25,726 bases of DNA, from assembly GCA_036897095.1 (NCBI GenBank), contig JAYMSP010002185.1, positions 1-25,726 on the forward strand, written 5' to 3'. Shown in pieces: positions 10,423 to 20,652 of this stretch. The position numbers and the translations under genes were made by a program. Under the pieces are notes generated by a model. It was not told where the DNA came from, did not search any database, and worked only from the letters and a program-made list of their open reading frames with translations. The DNA is from Plantago elongata (Eukaryota; Streptophyta; Magnoliopsida; Lamiales; Plantaginaceae). Position 1 is the stretch's first letter. Each line of letters begins with the position of its first letter.

Positions 10423-13321
10423 ATGAAAGGAACAGGAGAACCTCATCCTCTGTTAAGGGGCGGTAGGAAGAAGAAGGAAAGCTCCTCAACCTACAACCAT
10501 GGCTTATCTTCCTCTCAGATCCAATCAATTGTTGCCATCTGTCAGACCTTCATCCCTCCTCTCACACCAGATAATGGTGCTGCTAAAGCTGCTTATGATT
10601 CTTTCTTCAAACATTCAGGCCCTCATGAGGTACTAAAACTACTCAGCTCTTGCTTGTGTTTTAGTAGCTTTTGAAAATTTTAAAGTTTCAATCTTTACAT
10701 TCGAGTTGCTATGATTGGATGTTTATGTGTTTTTTAGTCACATTAGCTGTGTGTTTTGGAGATTCTTTATGATTGATTTGTTGTAATTTGGTGTATATTC
10801 TATCGCACAGTGGATAAAAATTGAATCTTGATAATTTGGATGTAATTTGTATCCTAATATATTTTTTTATATATATTGGATTCTTGATAGTTTTTTGAGT
10901 TATGGTAGATTGGTAGTCATCATCAGCATGTGGAACTCTTAAAATAGAAACTAACTTTCAGATTAGAGGAACTCAATTGTGCAAGGTTTTACAAATTGTA
11001 GCTTAGTTTTTATCGTATGCTTGGGCGTTTTAATTTGGAAGGATTCATCGATTGGGCTTTCCGTTAAATGTTGATTTTTTTTTTTTTTCAAACGGCTAAA
11101 AGTGATTCGAACGGGAGAGCTGTTGATGTTTGTAACAACAGTTTCTATTATGGACTTGAATACTTTATGTACTTCTGCTTTTTTGTTTGCTGAATGTTGT
11201 CCAATGGTGTTAATAGGTGGCAGAATTATTGGTGAAGAGAGGGACGCCCAAAGCTGTGTTCATAGTTAAATTAGTCCTGACTCTTCTGTCCACTCGACTT
11301 GGAACGCTTATGCTTGGTGGGTTCGTTTGTTTGGACTGGAGATGGCCGTTTTTGCATAGCTTTTCGGAGTTGTCATTCAAGAAGAGAGAAGCTGTTCTTC
11401 AGAGCTGGTCCAGACAAGCACTCTTCTTTCCCCTGAGAATCGCTTTCTTATCACTTAAAGTTTATTGCTGCTACATTTTCTTCAGTATGGTAATATTCCG
11501 ACTGCTTGCTACATTACCCTGCCGCTTCAGTGTTATAGTTGAGTTCCTTACACTAAATATATTGAAACTCTTTTCTTGATCCTGCAGACTGATGATAATT
11601 TAAGCAATCCGGCATGGGAATCTATTGGTTATAACCTCGAGTTCATTGAAAGACAGAAACAGGAAAAAGAAAGACCACTTGAAAAGGGTATAATTGAAGT
11701 CATGAAGAAAGAAGACTCCTCTCTAAAAGAATCGCTAATCGAGAAAGGCTTAGATGTAACAGAGGATTCAGACGAGTATAAGATCAAATGTGATGTGGTA
11801 ATTGTTGGGTCTGGTTGTGGAGGTGGGGTTGCAGCTGCAGTCCTTTCAAACTCAGGTCATAAGGTTCTTGTTCTTGACAAAGGTCAATACTTCGTCACTG
11901 AAGATTTTTCAGGCCTAGAGGGACCATCTGTTTCTCAACTCTATGAATCAGGTGGAATGTTGACTACACAAGATGGAAAGATCATGGTGATGGCTGGAAC
12001 GTCGGTTGGTGGGGGTTCGACTGTGAATTGGTCTGCATGCATAAAAACTCCAGATTACGTCCTTAAAGAATGGTCGAAAGTAAACAATCTTCCCCTCTTT
12101 GGTAGCCCTGAATACCAATCAGCTATGGATGATGTATGTCATAGGATCGGTGTGACCGGTAAATGCTTGGGAGAAGGTTTTCAAAACCAAGTACTTCGTA
12201 GAGGTTGTGAAAATCTTGGCTTCAACATTGATTATGTGTCAAGAAACACTTCCGAAGATCATTTTTGTGGTTCTTGCTGTTACGGCTGCAGAAGAGGAGA
12301 TAAGAAGGGGACAGACTCCACGTGGCTCGTTGATGCTGTGAAAAATGGTGCTGTGATCTTATCCGGATGTCAAGCGGAGAGATTCATATTTGAGAACAAC
12401 CATGGTGTAAGATCTAGAAGCAGGTGTGTTGGAGTAATTGCAAAATCTGCTGGAAGTACGAATATCAGAAAGAAACTTCGCATTGAAGCTCGGGTGACAA
12501 TTTCAGCTTGCGGATCACTTTTAACTCCACCCCTGTTAATCTCTAGTGGTTTAAAGAACAAGAATATCGGCACAAATCTGCATCTTCATCCGGCTTCGTT
12601 CGTCTGGGGTTATTTTCCGGAATCTGTAGCTGAATTTAGAGGTAAAAGCTTTGAAGGTGGAATCATAACTTCCATTCACAAAGTCAAATCAGAAGCAGCA
12701 AATGTCCAAGCGATAATTGAAACAGCCTCACTTGGACCAGCTTCTTTTGCGTCGATGTACCCTTGGGTTTCGAGGGAACATATGAGTGAAAGAATGACTA
12801 AGTATTCGAGAACAGTTGTTCTGTTTACGTTAGTGAGAGACCAAGGTTCCGGAGAGGTGAAAACACCAGGATATATAACATATAGCTCCAACCAAATCGA
12901 CAAGGAGAATCTGAAGGCCGGCCTGAGGCAAGGATTGCGAATACTGATTGCAGCAGGAGCTACAGAAGTGGGAACATTTAGGAACGATGGACACGAGATC
13001 AGATGTAAAGGGACTAAACAGGAAAAGTTGGAAGAGTTTTTGGATACGGTTACAGCAGTAGAAGGGCCGATGGGTTTGCAAGAGCATTGGACAACATATT
13101 GCTCGGCGCATCAGATGGGAAGTTGTCGTATGGGGCCGAATGAGGAAGATGGTGCGGTTGATGAAAACGGAGAGTGTTGGGAAGCCAAGGGGCTGTTTGT
13201 TTGTGATGGAAGTGTGCTGCCTTCTGCCATTGGTATCAATCCAATGATCACTATTCAGGCTACTGCTCACTGCATTGCTAAGGGAATAGATGAGGTCTTG
13301 AAGAAGGGAAAGTACTTGTGA
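10423..13321 (+). CDS. FAO: Long-chain-alcohol oxidase (GMC-type flavoprotein), three exons
   Basis: Exons 10423-10629, 11217-11489 and 11588-13321 join in phase 0 with GT-AG introns to give 737 residues, in the range of plant FAO proteins. The enzyme oxidises long-chain fatty alcohols to aldehydes with O2, making H2O2, and is membrane-associated. Hydrophobic segments sit at about residues 82-106 and 138-160. The FAD-binding fold begins at [15 protein letters not shown] (glycine motif about 233-240) followed by the acidic end of strand 2 in VLVLDKG. Further GMC marks are [11 protein letters not shown] and the C-terminal segment with [11 protein letters not shown] (His668, the likely catalytic base) and [19 protein letters not shown] (Asn711). 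The chosen ATG is the first in frame after the TATA region and yields the typical [14 protein letters not shown] start. An in-frame TTG upstream at 10408 is not a plausible start. AATAAA follows the stop. No defect is seen. Confidence 0.96.
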
Positions 13322-15536
13322 TATGAATTTCCAGTTAGTAATTTACATCTTCCATTGATTGTGTAATAAATTTAAATAGGAGTATATAGTAAATTACACT
13401 CCCTATAGCAGGCGCATAGGGAAATAATTGTCTCGTTATTTTTTTCCTAAAATGATACTAGTAAAAAGGAATTATATAGCTTGATTTGAAGTGTTTAATA
13501 CACTTTCTATGTTTCAGATAGAAGCGTTTAATACACTTGCTTTAAAACTATTGATAAGTATAAATAGATTCGAAGCGTTCGTCAGCATCACAGGGCAGGG
13601 CAAATACTAAGTATTAAAGATAGAAATTTAATGGTAGCTTCGCGAAATTAACTGTTACTGATCATGTATCACCAATTAATGGCATTCCTCAGCTGAAGAG
13701 AAGTTTGTAAATAAGTTCCTGCCTGTGGCGCTGATCAAAATCCAGTCCAAATATTGCTTAAATTCGGTTATGGTCCAGATCTAGAACGATGAACGGCCCA
13801 CTTCCGACCAAGAACTTTATGCCCGTCAATCCTTTGGAGGTCGATGTATAGAATGAGTTAGATATCGAAATCACTATAACACGAAGTTTAAAATAAATAA
13901 AATAATGAAATGATTTGTAATACTTTATTTATAAATTTGTGGGTGGACAATGTAGAAGTATTGGAGTAGTGTCCATGCTTTTAAAAATAATAACAAGTGT
14001 AGTGATAGCCATTATGGAAATATATATATAGTTTAGCGAAACAATTGGTGCATGTTGTATACGTACATACACATGGAAAAATGTGAATGTTAAAAAGCCA
14101 ATTTTAAACGTAAATAGTTTTTATATTATAATTAAAACAGTAGGTTTTCGAAAATATGTGTCAAATAGAGACAAAAATACATAATGGGTGTTCAATGTTT
14201 GACGGAACGGAATAACATGTCGGTAGTAGGTGATCTTAATTAATTATTGACAAGGTAAGATTAATGTGTGCATGTTATGTTATTATATTTATAACGGTGA
14301 CCACTACTCATGCCTGCCAAGTGTTTGATACTTTGCTTCTCCGAATATTAATCCAAACAAATTGAATTTCTTTCTTAATTCGATCGATTTTGCTTTTTGA
14401 TCGATCATGTCTTCAACTTACTTCAATCATGATTATTATCCTCATATATAACTGTCTACTAACAGCGACATGAATCCAATTTGGCTTGTTATATATGATT
14501 GTGATTTGCGACTAGATATGATCATATCTTCTATTTAGATTCTTTCTATTTATGGCGTAACTGTATATACATACCTATTCCAGCTTTGATCGATTATTTT
14601 CAATGCATGCAACACGTAAACTGCATGCATATTACATATATACATACTCATTCATCATGCATTCTAACGGTCTAACCCATTAACCAAGATACTAGATATA
14701 TATAGTACACGCTAACTTGAAACTAGCAAGCTCACTGACTATTTCATATATCTGTAATGGATCCATGTGATAATTTGATTAAATGTGGTTGAATGTGATG
14801 TATAACGCTTATACATAAATTATTTGTAGGAATGAGATACATGCACTAAAATAAATAGTAGAAAGTAGAATAATGGTATCGTGCAAATGTTTACCTGATA
14901 TATCGATACGATACTCTTGAAGTCTTATTTTATAAATACATCTTCACACATTAGTCCCTCATGTTTCCGAGGTTTTACATATGGTCCAAAATAGCTATAT
15001 CTATGTCAAAAAAGTATCACGAACGAACAATTTCTTTTAACACCATGTATAATTATTTAAACCTAGATGTAGTAAGTTAAAATATTACGAACTAATATGT
15101 AGTAATTGTTTCGGGCTCGGACCTTGTTCTGAAGTTACAATTTGTACTTCATTCCATTACAATGTAGTTTATCAAATCTGAGATGATCTTCAAATTATCC
15201 TAAAGAGGGCGGCACTTTAAAATAACGAGGCAAATAACAGAATGTTTACGTGCTAAAAGAAGGGAATTGAATTGACAATCTCACCCTCAATTATTCAACT
15301 CAGCTCTCAATCTATTATACCAATCTTCCACGAATACAATCAACCCCACGGCCCAAATTAGTAACTCTGAAACTGAATAATTACTAATTAAGTTCTACGA
15401 CAAATTAAATATAACAAAGTCAAATTAAATAAATGTCAAAGCCAAACAGTCAACAGAACACCCAAAAGTACACAATGATACAGGTTACAGATTTTACATG
15501 AACAAAAGCAACATGTAGAGAACATGAATCCTCACC
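13322..15536. other. Intergenic region between FAO and the WRC gene (convergent)
   Basis: Two genes point towards each other across this AT-rich stretch, so it should hold both 3' ends. I see no coding region. Visible items are an imperfect repeat of GTTTAATACACTT (about 13492 and 13528), short palindromic GATCGAT motifs (about 14381-14406) and two CATGCA-containing RY-like motifs within 14603-14630. None of these can be assigned a function from sequence alone. Confidence 0.6.
13365..13370 (+). terminator. FAO polyadenylation signal
   Basis: AATAAA lies 44 bases after the FAO stop codon, in AT-rich DNA typical of plant 3' untranslated regions. Plant signals are loose, so other near-upstream elements may be used as well. 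Confidence 0.5.
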
Positions 15537-16898
15537 TCACATTGTCAAGGACTTTAGCGACCTCGCTTTGATTGGCTTTCGAGCTCTCTTCCTCTTATAT
15601 AGTTCCTCCTCTTCTTCATCCTCGTCCTCATCATCGTCCTCGATATAATCAATTTCCCTGTTGATCGACTGAGATGGTGAAGGAGCGTTTTCCACTACCT
15701 GATCACTACTGGTGCTGATTCCATCACCCTCCTTATCCTCATTGCCTCGTCTCTTTCCCCAACGAGGTCCAAAACCGGAGTAGTAATAAAAGTCGTATGG
15801 ATTGGACGAAGAGGCTATCTTAGGTCTGGGGCGACGCTTCTCTTTAGTCTCTGTCACCACTACAGATGCACTCTTTTTAGCCGACTGGGTTGCCGATTGG
15901 CTACTGCTATGGTTTCTCGCCAAGGACAAGTGATGCTCACACATCGCACTACCATCCACCACTTCCCTTCGACACCTCCAGCTCTTCCCGTCCGTCTTAC
16001 AGCACAACACAACCGCGTCTTCACTTTCCTCCTCTGCCGTAAGGCCGCTAGAGCTGTCCCATTTCCGTTCACACTCCTCCTCCCTATCATTCCGTCCCGT
16101 CGAAAAAAAATAAAAAATCATCATTTCATTTCCACACCAATAATTTCTATAAATATTACTCTTACCATACTACAATATAATCGGAAAGATGTAAATTGAA
16201 TAAGCAACCGATACCAGAAACGGAAAACGGAAAATGAGCTCATATTATCATCATGTAGAAATGGGATCGCAATTCGCAAACCCGCAAACCCTAGCGAGCA
16301 TTTACAGAAACAGAAAGCGTAAAAATAATCGAGAAAAATTACCATTTGAGAGGCGAAATAGAAGGCTTCAGTTGGGAAACAGCATACTCTCCTCCTCCAT
16401 GTTTAACCTGAAACGGAATAAATTAAATTAAAAACAAAAACAATCAAGCAGTGAGAAAAGGAACAATAATCAACTCAATCGTAACAAAAATCGAAAATAG
16501 AAACCAGTCAACATCTATTCATATCCAAAACATAGGGATTAGCCTGTTTATATCAACCCGAAGACCCGGTCTGAGACGAACCCTAGAGGAAATTAAAAAA
16601 CGAAACGTAAGGAGCAAAATGCAGAAAAGGTTGGGGCACAATAAATCAGCGATTGGAGTAGATCTGAGAGTGAGAGACGAATAGAATTGATAGGTGAGCT
16701 GACCTGGGCGGAGGGTGGTGGAGCGAGGAGCGGCGGGAGAGGAGTAGATGGCGGCGAGAAGGTGGTTGTGGAGACATCCCATGGCGACTGATTGAGCTGA
16801 CATACGTGAGCTTGGAGGTGAAGATTGGAAGAAGAGGAAGAAGATGAAGTTGCAGAGAGGAGAAGAGCTGAAATATTGGCGTGCTTGCGTATCCTCAT
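15537..16898 (-). CDS. WRC-domain protein without QLQ domain, three exons
   Basis: On the minus strand, exons 16898-16704, 16407-16343 and 16083-15537 join through GT-AG introns in matching phases (Trp87 is split by intron 2) to give 268 residues. The WRC zinc-finger motif is complete: Cys114-x9-Cys124-x10-Cys135-x2-His138, around the hallmark DGKSWRC. WRC domains occur in growth-regulating factors, where they carry nuclear targeting and DNA binding, but the QLQ domain that defines those factors is absent, so this is a WRC-only protein. The N-terminus has a conserved-looking HVCQLNQSPWDV block after a Ser run. The C-terminus has an acidic tract (about DDDEDEDEEEEE) followed by basic KRKRARKP, a likely nuclear signal. 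The start at 16898 is the first ATG and gives MRIRKHA. Exon 1 and the tiny 65-base exon 2 rest on splice logic and phase, not on a database match. Confidence 0.85.
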
Positions 16899-17297
16899 GC
16901 CCGTTGTTGATATGAGGAGGTCAGGTGAAGTGAAGTGAGGAGGTATGGGGTATGGGGTGCGTTGTGTTACATTAGCTGCTAGATCGATCCAATTTTAGCT
17001 GCTGGCTGTATATGTAGTAGTAGTTTCTATATAACTTTTTCTTTTTTCGATTTTTTTTCTTTTAATACTTCCATTATATATGCATTGCTTTGCTCTGGGT
17101 CTAATTGGTAGGTGCGGTATACGTGTAATTCATTTATTCTTTCTTAACTTTTGCATCGCGTGTATCGAAGAAAGTTATATGTTAAATTTGATGCGTAATT
17201 TTAAATTGATGTATAATTGATGATGATATTAGATTTCTAAAAAATGAAATGTTAACTTTTAAAAAAATTATCGAAATGTCAAAAAATATACATTTAA

Positions 17298-17315
17298 AAC
17301 GAACGTAGGGAGTAC
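17298..17315. repeat. Stowaway-like MITE end (remnant)
   Basis: AACGAACGTAGGGAGTA resembles the right-hand terminus of eudicot Stowaway elements (consensus close to GGACGGAGGGAGTA). I could not find a matching left end, so it is probably a fragment or a diverged copy. Confidence 0.35.
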
Positions 17316-17438
17316 AAAATATGATTAGTGACTTAAACTTTACAAAACAATGATATTTCAGTTTTATCTGAATGAAATAACAAATTTATAGTTTCATATG
17401 AAACATGATTCAATGCGCAACATGACTTAATCCCTCTC

Positions 17439-17563
17439 TTACATTATAAATATTTATATTTTTCTCAATATAAAAATTTTTAATCTATATTTCTTGTTGT
17501 GAGAGAAAACAACGTGCTAAAAAGTTTTTAATAGATAAAAATAAATATTTATTTGTAATGTAA
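17439..17563. repeat. Imperfect inverted repeat, MITE-like
   Basis: TTACATTATAAATATTTATA at 17439-17458 matches the reverse complement of TAAATATTTATTTGTAATGTAA ending at 17563, with small gaps. The AT-rich interior also contains the repeated TTTTTAAT motif. It may be a small foldback element. Low complexity makes chance pairing easier, so confidence is modest. Confidence 0.45.
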
Positions 17564-17585
17564 CGTGTTTGAATATTTAAAATTT

Positions 17586-17700
17586 CCGGGTTAACCCGGC
17601 CCGGAATCCAGACTTATACAATATAATGACCCGACACCCAACCCGATAAATACAGTCCGGATCAGGATCGGACCCAAGTATAGTTCGGGTCCGGTCTATT
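17586..17700. repeat. GC-rich palindromic island in AT-rich DNA
   Basis: It starts with the perfect 14-base palindrome CCGGGTTAACCCGG (17586-17599) and continues with many CCGG, CCCGA and GGTCC-type words up to GGGTCCGGTC near 17697. The base composition contrasts sharply with the flanks. Such CCGAACCCG-type sequence is common in plant repeat DNA; no coding sense is apparent. Confidence 0.55.
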
Positions 17701-18947
17701 TATCCTCAATCTTAATTGTATAGCATATTTTCCTAGTGATGACTTCCTCTTACATAATAGATGTCATTTAGTGTTGTAATCAACATTATTTTTTTCTGAA
17801 CGATTTAATTATAACATATATATGTAACATGTTTAATTTAATATATAAATAAATTTTATTTTATAAAAATTGAATTAGATTTTTTATAATTTAAAATTAG
17901 ATTAGAGTGAGAGTTAAAATAAAAAATGAACAATAATATTTATTTTGAGAGGGAGAGATTATTAAGTTTTATAAAATGATAAAAATAAAACATGAAGTTT
18001 AATTTTATGGATGTGATGGAGTAAATGTATTTATAATAAGGTTGTGTGTGCACTTCTGCTCATCTCCAGGTCCGCCGTCTGTGTAATAACGTGAAGCCGT
18101 GACTCGTTGTTTACTTTTCCTTTCTAATATTTTCAGTTTTATTCTGAGTAATTTGAATCAAGATCCTTCTTATTCAAATATTCTAAGTTGTTTATTATTA
18201 AGATGATCTCTAACTCAAAATAAATGCAAAAATATTCTACACATTTATGTACACAAGTTAATTTATAAAGTAGCGGAATTTTGTTGGGTAAGTTGGTTTA
18301 GAGCAACTCAAAATGAGTAATTTATATGTAAATGTAAACTTTTTATTATTTTTTATAAGGTGTGAGGTACATCCATCATCTGATAGTTTAAGGAGTTATG
18401 CGAGTAGTTATAATTGCAAATATATAACTTTCTAGCATATAGTAATATTTTAAAAGAACGATGATATATAAATTCTTATGTGCAAAAATGAAATAAATAT
18501 GTATAGAATGTCTTGAGTCTTGCTGATGAGTACAAGACACACCAAAAAATCAAAATTTAAAACTATCCAAAAATTATTTACATCATCTAAATAGTTCTAG
18601 CTTGGTTTCTTTGTCTGAACACAATCAACAACCATAATGTTCACCTAGATTGATACTATTTCCATGTTCTAAAGTGTTTTCAATATCCTTAGAATTTTTT
18701 TTTGGATTGCATTTGTAAAAACATTGAAGGAGTGTTGTGTGTGGTGTGAGGTTGTGAGCAGAGAAAATTTGAAATAACTTTTTTTTGTATCAGTTGCCGG
18801 GGAATAGTGAAGAAGTGCTAAATAAAGTGCAATAATGAACGATACTTTAACGAGTGAAATAACACTTTATAATGAAAATTAAAGACTTATTATATTATTG
18901 TAGAATAGAGAAGAAGTGTTAAATAAACGTTAATAAAGAACTACTAT

Positions 18948-19497
18948 ATGGACCAAATTGGTCCACCTGACTTTCGTAGTCCAAATAATCGTGTGCATGT
19001 TTTAGTAGCACATGAAATAAGGTGAATGTTGTTGGGTATTTATGAAAATTTACAAATTCATTATTGTGTTATTTTTTAATTAAAATTTATTAAAGTAAAC
19101 TAAACTGAATTTAATTGAATTAGATTGAATTTAATTGAATTAAAGTGATTGAAATAAATTATTAATTATAACTAAGTCGAGCTAAGCTGAACTGGACTGA
19201 AGTGAATTTAAGTTGAAGAAAGTACAATCTAATAATGCTGCTAGAGAGTTTTAAGACACGTTCAGGAACTAGTTCGAAACACATTTTGTTAAACTTTATT
19301 ATTTTAAATTGAAATTTATTAAATTTGATTTAATAAAATTGAACTGAAGTAAAATATAAAATATAAATTAAAATTTAATATTTCTGAACTAAATTAAATT
19401 AAACTGAATAAAATTAGTAGTTGAACTGAACGAATCTAAATGCGGAAACCATACTGGGCCACTTGACTATCACGACCCAAACTACCGAGTGTATATA
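18948..19497. repeat. Diverged repeat pair flanking simple-repeat DNA
   Basis: About 50 bases at 18948-18998 (containing CCACCTGACTTTCGTAGTCC) recur at roughly 70% identity at 19445-19497 (containing CCACTTGACTATCACGACCC) in the same orientation. The DNA between them, mainly 19080-19440, is a degenerate mix of ATTGA, ACTGA and AATTTA words, including two copies of TTGAATTTAATTGAATTA. It may be a decayed element with direct terminal repeats, or two independent copies of one repeat. Confidence 0.5.
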
Positions 19498-19552
19498 TTT
19501 AATAATAAGAGATAACCATATCTTACCACATTGAAGGTGAAACGCATGTTTG

Positions 19553-19576
19553 CACGTGCGATAGCCTTCGCACGTG
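19553..19576. promoter_or_regulatory. Paired G-box motifs
   Basis: CACGTG occurs at 19553-19558 and 19571-19576, each within GCACGTGCG, about 285 bases before the TATA box of the next gene. G-boxes bind plant bZIP and bHLH factors. The close identical pair is suggestive, but it may equally be a local duplication. Confidence 0.35.
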
Positions 19577-19858
19577 CGTAATGACTTTTGAGTGCACAAA
19601 CGGATTATGTAATAATTAATTATTTATAATTCTAAAAATATTTTCATTTTCTTCCGTATTTCTTCTCGTATTCAATTTTGAATTTGACGAAGTCATCAAA
19701 GTAAGATAATAGTATATTTAATGAGCTTTGTATTATTTACATTGTGATAATTAACTAAGTCAGTTACTTTAATGAAAAATTACAAATATATAAACAATCG
19801 GTGTATGGTCAACAAATAAAATAAAATTATTAAAATAACGAAATTATATTTCACTCAC

Positions 19859-19864
19859 TATAAA
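19859..19864 (+). promoter_or_regulatory. TATA box of the LINE-endonuclease-like gene
   Basis: CTATAAAAG at 19858-19866 is a near-consensus plant TATA box, 126 bases before the ATG at 19990. That leaves room for a leader of about 95-100 bases. The leader is C- and A-rich and lacks an upstream ATG that would obviously interfere. Confidence 0.55.
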
Positions 19865-19989
19865 AGACCGGATTCATTATCGTAAACCAAAGGTATTACA
19901 CTCTTCCAAACTCAGTCGAAATCACCTTCTCAGCCTCCACAACAACACAAGTTGTTACTTGCCATTCTTCTCAAATTAAGAGCGGATCA

Positions 19990-20652
19990 ATGACAAGTGC
20001 TCTTAGAGTGGATGCGCAAAGGGGTGAAGGAGATAAAAACCATGTCACTCGACTCAATCGAAACATGTATGGATTCATGCCTTATCATGAAAAACCTCAA
20101 ATATTCCAGGCACCAAGGGATTCAACTGAGATCTCGATAGGCTATTTCAACAACACTTCATATGAAACCACAGGCCTGGAGATGAACCACACGTTGTTCA
20201 TTCTTCCATGGGCAAATGGTTTGATTCCAGAAGTGACACCCACACCGGCTCAAAATGGGATGGTGCATGCACGAGAGCCGGGTGTCTGGTATCCAGTAAT
20301 CAGTCAAAAGTCCATCAAGTTCTTGGCATGGAACGTGAAAGGGATTGCACGAGAAGAAGTGCAAAATTCAATTGATGATTTTATAACCAAATTCAAACCA
20401 TTGATGGTAATTCTAATGGGCACACAGATAAGTTACGGAAATACCATGCAACTAGTGCCAAACTTCTCGTACACAGATCATTACATCGTACCTCCGGCAT
20501 CGAACACCCCACAAATTGGTGGATTTTGGTTCATGTGGAATAAAGATGAAGTGGATGTCACCGTTCATTCAAACATAGGTGCTGCAGGGGTAACACACTT
20601 TCAATTACTTCTTCCCGAGCTAGCAACAACCTGCGAACCTCTCCAAGGCTAG
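19990..20652 (+). CDS. Protein with truncated LINE-type endonuclease domain, probably inactive
   Basis: A single 220-residue open frame preceded by a good TATA box. Residues 1-105 match nothing I recognise. From about 109 the protein resembles the N-terminal part of the endonuclease/exonuclease/phosphatase domain of plant LINE retrotransposons: KFLAWNVKGIA (Asn115 kept), a helix, KPLMVILMGTQIS, and GGFWFMWNKDEVDVTV followed by THFQLL. In active endonucleases the third block reads roughly ETK or ETR; here the metal-binding Glu is Gly144 and the next basic residue is Gln146. The domain stops well before the catalytic Asp and His of the C-terminal half. No reverse transcriptase follows downstream. 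It is thus either a decayed LINE fragment with an accidentally open frame or a captured, domesticated domain used for something other than cutting. Expression is unproven. Confidence 0.6.
   Translation: MTSALRVDAQRGEGDKNHVTRLNRNMYGFMPYHEKPQIFQAPRDSTEISIGYFNNTSYETTGLEMNHTLFILPWANGLIPEVTPTPAQNGMVHAREPGVWYPVISQKSIKFLAWNVKGIAREEVQNSIDDFITKFKPLMVILMGTQISYGNTMQLVPNFSYTDHYIVPPASNTPQIGGFWFMWNKDEVDVTVHSNIGAAGVTHFQLLLPELATTCEPLQG

Larger units (their letters stand above)
16899..19989. other. Intergenic region upstream of the WRC and LINE-endonuclease-like genes
   Basis: The two flanking genes are divergent, so both promoters lie in here. No further gene is visible. Contents: purine-rich direct repeats just upstream of the WRC start (about 16915-16960), TATA-like sequences on the minus strand near 17008-17034, a stowaway-like end (about 17298-17315), an inverted repeat (17439-17563), a GC-rich palindromic island (17586-17700), a diverged repeat pair (about 18948-18998 and 19445-19497) around simple-repeat DNA, and paired G-boxes (19553-19576). 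Confidence 0.6.

Noticed and set aside
12830..13270. 146-residue open frame on the minus strand
   Set aside because: It lies entirely inside and opposite the conserved FAO exon 3, so it is a shadow of that gene.
14600..14632. CATGCA (RY) motifs as a seed-specific promoter
   Set aside because: The region lies between two convergent gene ends, so no promoter is expected; the motifs are short enough to occur by chance.
15860..16199. Open frames on both strands around the WRC exon 3 start
   Set aside because: They overlap the WRC-coding frame in other frames and have no recognisable similarity.
18900..19990. LTR retrotransposon bounded by the repeats at 18948 and 19445
   Set aside because: The repeats are only about 50 bases, lack TG...CA ends, and no gag, primer-binding site or polypurine tract is visible.
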